This document shows positions 7,794-13,515 of a DNA stretch of 13,515 nucleotides, piece after piece. A program made the translations under genes and the position numbers. Below the pieces are notes generated by a model that was given only the letters and a program-made list of their open reading frames with translations, was not told where the DNA came from and did no database searches. Positions within the stretch are counted from its first letter, which is position 1; each line of letters begins with the position of its first letter. Source of the stretch: an uncultured Clostridia bacterium (GTDB taxonomy: Bacteria > Bacillota > Clostridia > Oscillospirales > Acutalibacteraceae); contig CAMHNT010000031.1 in assembly GCA_946186535.1 (NCBI GenBank), positions 1-13,515 of the forward strand. Reading direction: 5' to 3'.

Positions 7794-8528
7794 ATGATAC
7801 ACAGAAACAGTATCGAGTACAAGGTGTACGGAAAGTATGCCTTGTTTACCGATCCGCTTACGAAGATAGGCGGAGAGAAATTTTCGTACGAAGTGCCGAC
7901 ATACAGTGCGCTGAAAGGAATCACGGAATCGATCTATTGGAAGCCAACCTTTGTGTGGGTTATAGATTCGGTGAAAATCATGAAGCCCATTCAGACGCAG
8001 TCGCAGGGAATACGTCCGATTCATTATCAGGATTCGGGGAACGACCTTTCGATTTATACATACCTGCGTGACGTCGAATATCACGTCAGAGCGCACTTTG
8101 AATGGAACATGAATCGTCCTGATCTTGAACAGGACAGGAACGAAAACAAGCATTGGGATATCGCAAAGAGAATGATAGAACGAGGGGGAAGAAGAGATAT
8201 TTTTCTTGGCACACGTGAATGTCAGGGATACGTTGAACCGTGCGGCTTTGATGACGGAAAGAGCTGTTATGAAAATATTCCCGAGCGTGCATTCGGAGTT
8301 ATGCTTCACGGAGTTAGTTATCCCGACGAGCAGACCCGGGACGAATTCAAGGAGAAAATGACGGTCCGTCTGTGGAAACCTGTTATGAAGAACGGTGTAA
8401 TTGATTTCATTTTACCCGATGACCAAAGGATGATAGTCCGTGAAATCGGAAAGCGAAATACGAAAAATTTCACTTACGGAGAGAATTTCTCGGGATTTGC
8501 GGAGTTTGAAAGAGAGGGAGTGTTCTGA
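7794..8528 (+). CDS. cas5c: Type I-C Cas5c (Cas5d), pre-crRNA endoribonuclease and Cascade subunit
   Basis: In type I-C, Cas6 is absent and Cas5c cuts the array transcript at the base of each repeat hairpin, then stays on the 5' handle in Cascade. The protein (244 aa) shows the family pattern: N-terminal ferredoxin-like fold (MIHRNSIEYKVYGKYALFTDP), Y48 in ITESIYWKP, and K119-H120 in NENKHWDIAKR. These correspond by motif and spacing to the Y46/K116/H117 active site reported for Bacillus halodurans Cas5d. The conserved RECQGYVEPC stretch (141-150) follows. I chose ATG 7794, because GAAAGAG (7779-7785) is 8 nt upstream. A GTG at 7785, three codons earlier, falls in that site and is less likely. 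It lies 3 bp before cas8c. No cas6 is present in the window, consistent with this role. Confidence 0.95.
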   Translation: MIHRNSIEYKVYGKYALFTDPLTKIGGEKFSYEVPTYSALKGITESIYWKPTFVWVIDSVKIMKPIQTQSQGIRPIHYQDSGNDLSIYTYLRDVEYHVRAHFEWNMNRPDLEQDRNENKHWDIAKRMIERGGRRDIFLGTRECQGYVEPCGFDDGKSCYENIPERAFGVMLHGVSYPDEQTRDEFKEKMTVRLWKPVMKNGVIDFILPDDQRMIVREIGKRNTKNFTYGENFSGFAEFEREGVF

Positions 8529-8531
8529 TTT

Positions 8532-10397
8532 ATGAGCTGGATGGAGGCGCTTGCAAAAACATACGACAACTGTATCAGCGAGGTCGGCATAAACCGCGGA
8601 AATGATGAACATCCGATTGTTCTTATGCCGCTGTCACATCTCACCGTTAATGCGATAGCTGAGATAAGGCTAAACAAAAAAGGTGAATTTCTCGGTGCGG
8701 AAAAAGTGGAGAAAAAAGATCAGGTGACAATTATTCCTGTTACTGAGGATTCGGCATCACGAAGCAGCGGAATATCTCCGATGCCGCTTTTTGACAAACT
8801 TAGCTATATATCGGCAGATTATGATGATGTAGCAAACGAGAAGAAAAGCAAGAAAGCATATTATGAAGCTTACATAGAAAATCTTCATAAGTGGTCAGAC
8901 TTGCCCGATACCCCTGCCAATGTCAAGGCTGTATGCAGTTATCTTGACAAGGGAACTGTTATGCACGATCTGAAAAATGCTGAGGTTTATGACGGCACGG
9001 ACGGCTTCGTAAGATTCGTCGTAATAAGCGATAGTGAAGAACCCGAGCAGTCAAAGACATGGCTCGATGACAGGATACATAAAAGCTTTGAGAAATATTA
9101 TAATTCAACTCTTGAGGATTATGATATAGATTATGTAACAGGTGAGATCCGTTCTGTAACTCAGAAGCTTCCTGCAAAGCTTCGCAACACCGGAGATAAG
9201 GCTAAGCTTATTTCGTCGAATGATACATCGGGTTATACGTTCCGAGGAAGGTTTACCGATGCAAAAAGCGCTGCAAGCGTCGGATATGAAACGTCTCAGA
9301 AGGCGCATAATGCTCTGCGCTGGCTTATTGCGAAGCAGGGCTACAGAAATGACAGCGAAAGCATAGTTTGCTGGGCAGTAGGAGGAGAGGAAACTCCGCC
9401 CGTCATGTCGTCTACCGATGAACTTATGAATGATATGTATGATGATTTGCCTCATGAAGATGAACGTATTGCGGATACGGATGAAATATTTGCAAAGCGC
9501 CTGAATAAGTACATAGCCGGCTATAAACAGAAGATAAACGAGAATACAAGAGCTGTTGTAATGGCAGTTGATACTGCTGACGGTTCCGGGCAGGGCAGAT
9601 TGTCGATTACATATTACAATGAACTTGAAGGTTCAGCCTTGCTTGCAAACCTGCATAAATGGCACGGTGAATGTGCATGGAAACATTATGCCAAAAAGGG
9701 AGAAAAGGACAGCAAGGGCTACTACTATTACGGAGCTCCGTCTCCGAAAGAGATCATACTCAGCGCTTACGGAACTCAGCAGGGAGCGTTTTTGGTAGCT
9801 GACGGCAAGGTTATCAAGAAAAATATCGACAGGATCCTGCCCTGTATCGTTCAGGGAAAGAAATTCCCGAAAGATATTATGAGAGCTGCCGTGAGAAATG
9901 CGAGCAATCCGCAGCGCTTTAGCAGCTATAACTGGAATAGCATTTTGACTTGGACATGTGCAATTATTGTAAAATGTCAGCACGATTACGGAAAGGAAGT
10001 TTTTAGAATGGCACTCAACAAGGAAAGCACCGACAGAGATTATCTTTTCGGCAGACTTCTGGCAGTGGCTCATAAGCTTGAGGATTATGTAAACTTCAAG
10101 TCGGGCAACAACGGAAGAGAAACAAATGCGATGAAGTATTGGAGCGTTTATGCTCAGAAGCCGGCACGAACCTATCAGACGATCAGGGAACGGCTTCAGC
10201 CTTATATTTCTAAGCTGAACAGCGGAAGCAGAAATTACTATCAGGAGCTTGCGGAAGAGATTTTTGACAAGCTTGCCGAAACGGATTCCTTCAACAATGA
10301 ACCCTTGAAGGAAAACTATTTGCTTGGATACTACAGCCAGATGGCTGAATTCAGAAAAAACAATACAAAGGATAATGAGAATTCGGAGGAAAAATAA
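8532..10397 (+). CDS. cas8c: Type I-C Cascade large subunit Cas8c (Csd1)
   Basis: Cas8c (621 aa, normal length) is the Cascade large subunit that recognises the PAM and helps open target DNA. Recognisable Csd1 features are the N-terminal MSWMEALAKTYD, the PLFDKLSYISADYD segment (85-98), the NALRWLIAKQGYRNDSES region (260-277) and AYGTQQGAF (412-420). It ends with LLGYYSQMAEFRKN, which is typical of the family. A GAGGGAG (8514-8520) sits 11 nt upstream of the ATG, inside the end of cas5c. The gap to cas5c is 3 bp and to cas7c 2 bp. The last 129 codons also encode the small subunit Cas11c from an internal start (10008). No frameshift or missing segment is seen. Confidence 0.95.
   Translation: MSWMEALAKTYDNCISEVGINRGNDEHPIVLMPLSHLTVNAIAEIRLNKKGEFLGAEKVEKKDQVTIIPVTEDSASRSSGISPMPLFDKLSYISADYDDVANEKKSKKAYYEAYIENLHKWSDLPDTPANVKAVCSYLDKGTVMHDLKNAEVYDGTDGFVRFVVISDSEEPEQSKTWLDDRIHKSFEKYYNSTLEDYDIDYVTGEIRSVTQKLPAKLRNTGDKAKLISSNDTSGYTFRGRFTDAKSAASVGYETSQKAHNALRWLIAKQGYRNDSESIVCWAVGGEETPPVMSSTDELMNDMYDDLPHEDERIADTDEIFAKRLNKYIAGYKQKINENTRAVVMAVDTADGSGQGRLSITYYNELEGSALLANLHKWHGECAWKHYAKKGEKDSKGYYYYGAPSPKEIILSAYGTQQGAFLVADGKVIKKNIDRILPCIVQGKKFPKDIMRAAVRNASNPQRFSSYNWNSILTWTCAIIVKCQHDYGKEVFRMALNKESTDRDYLFGRLLAVAHKLEDYVNFKSGNNGRETNAMKYWSVYAQKPARTYQTIRERLQPYISKLNSGSRNYYQELAEEIFDKLAETDSFNNEPLKENYLLGYYSQMAEFRKNNTKDNENSEEK
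9992..9999 (+). promoter_or_regulatory. Internal ribosome binding site for Cas11c
   Basis: AAAGGAAG lies 8 nt before the in-frame ATG at 10008, inside cas8c. The match and spacing are as good as those of the operon's ordinary starts. The only other nearby in-frame ATG, at 9879, has no such site close to it. Function is inferred from the known internal translation of Cas11 in type I-C. Confidence 0.6.
10008..10397 (+). CDS. cas11c: Nested small subunit Cas11c, translated from inside cas8c
   Basis: Type I-C Cascade is known to contain a separate small subunit, Cas11c, made by internal translation of the 3' end of cas8c. Here an in-frame ATG at Cas8c residue 493 is preceded by AAAGGAAG at 8-nt spacing and would give a 129-aa protein starting MALNKESTDRDYLFGRLLAV. 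The segment is predicted mostly helical, and its length fits the roughly 14-kDa size expected of Cas11c. It would line the belly of Cascade and bind the displaced DNA strand. The start is in the same frame and shares the stop of cas8c. The ATG, its site and its frame are seen; expression as a separate protein is inferred from the family and not from data here. Confidence 0.7.
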   Translation: MALNKESTDRDYLFGRLLAVAHKLEDYVNFKSGNNGRETNAMKYWSVYAQKPARTYQTIRERLQPYISKLNSGSRNYYQELAEEIFDKLAETDSFNNEPLKENYLLGYYSQMAEFRKNNTKDNENSEEK

Positions 10398-10399
10398 TC

Positions 10400-11251
10400 A
10401 TGAGCACATTCACAAACAAGATCGATTTTGCAGTTTTACTTACAGTCAGCAAGGCTAATCCTAACGGAGATCCGTTCAGCGGCAACAGGCCGAGGGAGGA
10501 CTATGAGGGATACGGAGAGATCTCGGACGTTTGCATCAAGCGTAAGATCAGAAACAGATTGCAGGATATGGGGGAGAGAGTTTTTGTTCAGTCGTCCGAC
10601 AGATCGGATGACGGGGCAAAGAGCCTTCGTGAAAGAGCGGAGAACAATCCGGAAATCAAGAAGGCTCAGAAGGCAAAGGATTCTGAGCGGTATGCTAAAA
10701 TTGCCTGTGAAACGTGGATCGACGTTCGTGCTTTCGGTCAGGTGTTCGCATTTAAATCCGACAGTGTTTCCGTCGGAGTCCGTGGTCCCGTATCAATAAG
10801 AACCGCCGAGAGTGTTAGTCCTATTGATATTTCTACTATGCAGATTACCAAGAGCGTAAACGGTGACACAAGCGAAAAGAAGGCTTCGGACACTATGGGA
10901 AGCAAGAATCGTGTTGAGTTCGGTTTGTATGTAATAAGAGGAAGCATCAATCATCAGCTTGCGGAAAAGACCGGTTTTTCTGATGAGGACGCCGAGAAAA
11001 TCAAGCAGGCTTTGATTTCGCTTTTTGAAAATGATTGTTCTTCCGCAAGACCCGAAGGAAGCATGGAGGTCAAGAATGTATACTGGTGGAAGCATAACTG
11101 CGAAATGGGTCAGTATTCCTCAGCAAAGGTTCAGAGAACATTGAGCATAACCGTAAAGGACGGCGTTGACAGTCCGAAGTCATTTGAGGATTATATTATT
11201 TCAACCAATGATCTGGACGGACTTACTCCCGAGGTCTATGAGGGCAGATAA
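10400..11251 (+). CDS. cas7c: Type I-C Cascade backbone subunit Cas7c (Csd2)
   Basis: Cas7c (283 aa) is the repeated backbone subunit that coats the crRNA spacer and holds target DNA. The sequence shows the RAMP-type start FAVLLTVSKANPNGDP (10-25), then GEISDVCIKRKIRNRL (39-54), DVRAFGQVFAFK (108-119), GPVSIR (129-134) and GSKNRVEFGLYVIRGSIN (167-184), all typical of Csd2. Length is normal. GGAGGA (10385-10390) lies 9 nt before the ATG, within the end of cas8c. The stop codon abuts the cas4 start directly (TAAATG), so cas4 is likely translated by coupling. Cas7c must be made in excess over Cas8c for Cascade assembly, and its own strong ribosome site fits that need. Confidence 0.96.
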   Translation: MSTFTNKIDFAVLLTVSKANPNGDPFSGNRPREDYEGYGEISDVCIKRKIRNRLQDMGERVFVQSSDRSDDGAKSLRERAENNPEIKKAQKAKDSERYAKIACETWIDVRAFGQVFAFKSDSVSVGVRGPVSIRTAESVSPIDISTMQITKSVNGDTSEKKASDTMGSKNRVEFGLYVIRGSINHQLAEKTGFSDEDAEKIKQALISLFENDCSSARPEGSMEVKNVYWWKHNCEMGQYSSAKVQRTLSITVKDGVDSPKSFEDYIISTNDLDGLTPEVYEGR

Positions 11252-11908
11252 ATGGCTTATGACGAAGAAGATTATCTTATGCTTTCCGGAATTCAGCATT
11301 TTGAATTTTGCCGCAGACAGTGGGCTTTGATACATATTGAACAGCAGTGGGAAGAAAACTATCTGACCGTTTCCGGTGAACTTATGCACGAAAAAGCTCA
11401 TGATAAGGACTTCACAGAGAAGCGAAAAAATGTTATTATTACAAGAGGCATGCCGATTTTTTCGAGAGAGATGGGGATAAGCGGAGAATGTGATATAGTC
11501 GAGTTTGTCCGTGACGACAAAAACGGAGTTGAAATTTTCGGAAGAGAGGGTCATTATTCTATTGAACCTGTCGAATACAAACACGGTGAGCTGAAAGAAG
11601 CGGATATCTTTCAGCTCACCGCTGAGGCGATGTGTCTTGAGGAAATGCTTTGCTGTGAAATAAAATATGGATATATATTTTATGGAAAAACACGCAAGCG
11701 TGAAAAGATAGAGCTTACGGAAGAATACCGTAATCAGGTCAAAAAGGATTTTGAGGAGATGCACGGATATTTCAAAAGAAAGTATACTCCGAACGTCAGA
11801 AAAACAAAGGCTTGCAATGCCTGTTCTCTAAAGAATATCTGTCTTCCCAAAATGAACACGTTTAAATCTGCCAAGAGTTATATTGATTTTATGATTGGGG
11901 AGGAATAA
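11252..11908 (+). CDS. cas4: Cas4 RecB-like Fe-S exonuclease, spacer-acquisition PAM-selection factor
   Basis: Cas4 (218 aa) works with Cas1-Cas2 to trim prespacers, check their PAM and fix their orientation. Four cysteines expected to hold a 4Fe-4S cluster are present: C20 in FEFCRRQW, then C188, C191 and C197 in ACNACSLKNIC. RecB nuclease residues are H46 (ELMHEKAH), D81 (GECDIVEF), E108 and K110 (PVEYKHG), and Q121 (DIFQLTAEAM). It starts with no gap after the cas7c stop; GAGGG (11240-11244) is about 7 nt upstream. It is the first gene of the adaptation block and lies 3 bp before cas1. A perfect 15-bp inverted repeat is embedded in the codons for catalytic residues K110 to Q121. All catalytic residues look intact. 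Confidence 0.95.
   Translation: MAYDEEDYLMLSGIQHFEFCRRQWALIHIEQQWEENYLTVSGELMHEKAHDKDFTEKRKNVIITRGMPIFSREMGISGECDIVEFVRDDKNGVEIFGREGHYSIEPVEYKHGELKEADIFQLTAEAMCLEEMLCCEIKYGYIFYGKTRKREKIELTEEYRNQVKKDFEEMHGYFKRKYTPNVRKTKACNACSLKNICLPKMNTFKSAKSYIDFMIGEE
11584..11621 (+). other. Perfect 15-bp inverted repeat (RNA hairpin) inside cas4
   Basis: Arms CGGTGAGCTGAAAGA (11584-11598) and TCTTTCAGCTCACCG (11607-11621) are exact complements with an 8-nt loop. In mRNA this is a very stable hairpin. It spans codons for HGELKEADIFQLTA in the nuclease core. No U-tract follows, so it is not a standard terminator. It falls between the effector genes and cas1-cas2, so it could slow ribosomes, direct RNase cleavage, or lower downstream expression. 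The structure is seen; any function is inference. Confidence 0.7.
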
Positions 11909-11911
11909 GCT

Positions 11912-12943
11912 TTGAGAAAATTATTGAATACTTTATATATTACCTCACAGGATTATTATCTTTCTCTTGACGGAGAAAATGTTGTTATTCTGGCGGAAGA
12001 TACAACGGTAGGGAGAGTACCTCTGCATAATCTTGAAGGAATAGTTACCTGTGGTTTTAAGGGGGCAAGCCCTGCATTAATGGGAAAATGTGCAGCCGAA
12101 AATATTTCGTTATGTTTTTTAAAACCAAACGGAAGATTTCTTGCCAGAGTTACCGGAGAACAAAGAGGCAATGTGACACTAAGAAAAACTCAGTATCGGA
12201 TTTCTGATATTGAGGATAAATCTTTGGATTATGCTAAGTCATTCATTATCGGAAAGCTCTATAATACAAGATGGGTTCTTGAACGTGCGGCAAGAGATTA
12301 TCCTCTCAGACTTGATGCTGAGAAATTAAAAAGTATTTCTTTGGAAATAAAAAACTCGATTACGGCGGTTCGTGAATGTGAAAATACAGATGTACTCAGA
12401 GGCATTGAAGGCGAGGCGGCATCACGTTATTTTTCTGTGTTCGATGATTTGATTCTCCAGCAGAAGGATGATTTCTTTTTTGATGTCAGAAATAAGCGGC
12501 CTCCGCTTGATAATGTGAATGCAATGCTTTCTTTTTCTTATACATTACTGGCGTCGATGTGTGCATCTGCATTAGAAACGGTTGGATTGGATCCATATGT
12601 CGGCTTTATGCATACTGACCGACCTGGCAGAAAATCCTTGGCGCTTGATTTAATGGAAGAACTCAGAAGTGTATATGCGGATAGGTTTGTACTGTCTCTC
12701 ATAAATAAAAAGATTGTTTCTCCGAAAGGTTTTACAAAGATGCAAAGCGGAGCAGTTATAATGGATGATGACACAAGAAAGCTTTTCTTGTCGGAATGGC
12801 AGAAACGCAAGACCGAAACTATCACTCATCCGTTTTTGAAAGAAAAGGTTGAATGGGGAGTGGTTCCTTATACTCAAGCTTTGCTGTTGGCAAGGACGTT
12901 GAGAGGGGATCTGGATGCATATCCGCCTTTTATGTGGAAGTAG
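11912..12943 (+). CDS. cas1: Cas1 integrase of the type I-C adaptation complex
   Basis: Cas1 (343 aa) is the metal-dependent integrase that, with Cas2, inserts new spacers at the leader end of the array. The N-terminal beta-domain begins MRKLLNTLYITSQDYYLSLDGENVVIL, as in other I-C Cas1 proteins. The C-terminal helical domain has the metal ligands E166 in LRGIEGEAASRYF, H234 in GFMHTDRPGRKSLALDLMEE, and D246/E249 in the same motif. The start is TTG: the family-typical N-terminus begins exactly there, and a strong GGGGAGG (11897-11903) lies 8 nt upstream, inside the end of cas4. The gap to cas4 is 3 bp and to cas2 9 bp. It appears intact. Confidence 0.96.
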   Translation: MRKLLNTLYITSQDYYLSLDGENVVILAEDTTVGRVPLHNLEGIVTCGFKGASPALMGKCAAENISLCFLKPNGRFLARVTGEQRGNVTLRKTQYRISDIEDKSLDYAKSFIIGKLYNTRWVLERAARDYPLRLDAEKLKSISLEIKNSITAVRECENTDVLRGIEGEAASRYFSVFDDLILQQKDDFFFDVRNKRPPLDNVNAMLSFSYTLLASMCASALETVGLDPYVGFMHTDRPGRKSLALDLMEELRSVYADRFVLSLINKKIVSPKGFTKMQSGAVIMDDDTRKLFLSEWQKRKTETITHPFLKEKVEWGVVPYTQALLLARTLRGDLDAYPPFMWK

Positions 12944-12952
12944 GTTTTTGAA

Positions 12953-13243
12953 ATGTTTATACTTATTACATATGATGTTAATACCACTACTGCTCAAGGC
13001 AGAAAGAGACTGAGGAAAGTAGCAAAAGAATGTGTGAATTACGGACACAGAGTCCAGAATTCGGTGTTTGAATGCGAGATCGACAATGCGAAGTGGCTTA
13101 TTGTCAAGAATAAGCTTATTAATCTTATAGACAAAGAAAACGATAGTCTTAGATTCTATTATTTGGGAGATCATAAAAAAGCCAAAGTCGAACATATAGG
13201 AATTAATCCGTCATTTGATGTTACTGCACCTTTAGTTTTCTGA
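12953..13243 (+). CDS. cas2: Cas2, structural partner of Cas1 in spacer integration
   Basis: Cas2 (96 aa) forms the central dimer of the Cas1-Cas2 integrase and sets spacer length. The ferredoxin-fold start MFILITYDVN contains the conserved D8. The family motif GHRVQNSVFECEID (31-44) and the late strand LRFYYLGD (66-73) follow. The length is normal. The upstream ribosome site is weak (GAAGTAGG overlapping the cas1 stop), so translation may depend on coupling to cas1, 9 bp upstream. It is the last gene of the operon, and the leader and array follow in the same direction. Confidence 0.96.
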   Translation: MFILITYDVNTTTAQGRKRLRKVAKECVNYGHRVQNSVFECEIDNAKWLIVKNKLINLIDKENDSLRFYYLGDHKKAKVEHIGINPSFDVTAPLVF

Positions 13244-13421
13244 TTTAAGTGCGAATGTATAGTGAACATAAAAACTACGGAACATTCGCACCAAAAAATA
13301 ATACTATAAGCAACTTGTTTTTTTCTTATGCGGAAATAAATGAAATGGTGCTTTATACGGATTTTGTTATTATTGATAGTGATGATTTTGTTTGATGAGG
13401 CGAATTTTGTTTGTTTTTGCT
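13244..13421 (+). promoter_or_regulatory. CRISPR leader
   Basis: The 178 bp between the cas2 stop and the first repeat is AT-rich, has no ORF, and sits where new spacers are integrated and array transcription starts. It contains a perfect 10-bp inverted repeat (13249-13291) and three ATTTTGTT copies (13361-13368, 13385-13392, 13404-13411), the last ending 10 bp before the repeat. Such repeats could anchor Cas1-Cas2 or a DNA-bending protein. I could not assign a convincing -35/-10 pair. No U-tract terminator for cas2 is visible. Confidence 0.75.
13249..13291. other. Perfect 10-bp inverted repeat at the leader start
   Basis: Arms GTGCGAATGT (13249-13258) and ACATTCGCAC (13282-13291) are exact complements with a 23-nt spacer. 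The downstream plus-strand sequence is CAAAAAATAAT and the minus side is ACTTAAATC; neither gives a U-tract, so it is not a classic terminator. It may be a protein-binding site or a transcript-end stabiliser for the cas mRNA. Confidence 0.55.
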
Positions 13422-13515
13422 GTCATACCCTTTATAGGGTATGTGGATTGAAATATGTATTAGTAAAACATCTATTTCCGACGTTTTTCCGTCATACCCT
13501 TTATAGGGTATGTGG
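13422..13515 (+). CRISPR. Leader end of a type I-C CRISPR array, running off the window
   Basis: The first repeat occupies 13422-13454 (33 nt if the 3' end is AAAT), followed by a 36-nt spacer (13455-13490) and a second repeat from 13491 that is cut by the window end; all its 25 visible bases match the first. The repeat reads as GT, stem arm CATACCCT, loop TTAT, stem arm AGGGTATG, then an 11-nt tail TGGATTGAAAT. That tail is the usual 5' handle of I-C crRNAs cut by Cas5c at the stem base. The 3' repeat boundary cannot be fully fixed, because the second copy stops earlier. Array direction matches the cas operon. The spacer here is the most recently gained one under normal leader-end insertion. 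Confidence 0.93.

Noticed and set aside
7713..8309. 198-aa open frame on the minus strand opposite cas5c
   Set aside because: It is a shadow of the strongly supported cas5c frame, has no ribosome site I trust and no recognisable domain. The same holds for the other antisense open frames over the cas and ABC genes.
9879..10397. Alternative Cas11c start at the in-frame ATG 9879
   Set aside because: No ribosome site lies at a suitable distance and the product would be 172 aa, longer than expected for Cas11c.
13244..13300. Terminator of the cas operon
   Set aside because: The 10-bp stem has a 23-nt loop and is followed by A-rich, not T-rich, sequence on the plus strand.
5385..13515. A new or variant CRISPR subtype
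   Set aside because: Gene content, order, protein lengths and repeat tail are all those of ordinary type I-C; no extra or missing cas gene and no fused effector is seen.

Overview
The window holds two neighbouring, divergently transcribed modules. Low-to-moderate GC, strong GGAGG-type ribosome binding sites, AT-rich intergenic DNA, a Bce-type peptide-resistance module and a GC-rich intergenic repeat of a style I associate with Ruminococcus-like Clostridia all suggest a gut or rumen Firmicute, probably Ruminococcaceae/Oscillospiraceae. The taxonomic call is inference; no rRNA or other marker gene is present.

Minus strand, positions 219-5024: a BceRS-BceAB-type module, made of a response regulator (4353-5024), an intramembrane-sensing histidine kinase (3334-4344), an ABC ATPase (2216-2980) and a 10-TM FtsX-like permease with a large extracellular domain (219-2219). 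In this family the transporter both senses and removes cell-wall-active peptide antibiotics, and the kinase/regulator pair switches on the transporter genes. A good sigma-A promoter lies in front of the regulator. The transporter genes have a perfect TATAAT but a poor -35 overlapped by repeated ATGTC motifs and an inverted repeat, as expected for an activator-dependent promoter. The 353-bp gap between kinase and ATPase carries a cluster of GC-rich nested hairpins (3138-3310) that looks like a dispersed intergenic element. A hairpin terminator at 142-175 ends the module.

Plus strand, positions 5385-13515: a complete, canonical-order type I-C CRISPR-Cas operon: cas3, cas5c, cas8c, cas7c, cas4, cas1, cas2, with gaps of 0 to 15 bp. 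It is followed by a 178-bp leader and the first repeat, first spacer and most of the second repeat of an array that runs off the window end. Catalytic motifs are intact in every protein, so the system looks functional. Cas5c should cut the array transcript, Cas5c/Cas7c/Cas8c/Cas11c should form Cascade, Cas3 should degrade targets, and Cas4-Cas1-Cas2 should add spacers.

I see no new protein system. The less ordinary signals are: a well-supported internal start in cas8c for the small subunit Cas11c (10008); a perfect 15-bp inverted repeat inside the cas4 coding sequence (11584-11621) at the effector/adaptation boundary; a perfect 10-bp inverted repeat and reiterated ATTTTGTT in the leader; a weak CRISPR-repeat-like stretch in the cas promoter region; and the intergenic hairpin cluster.
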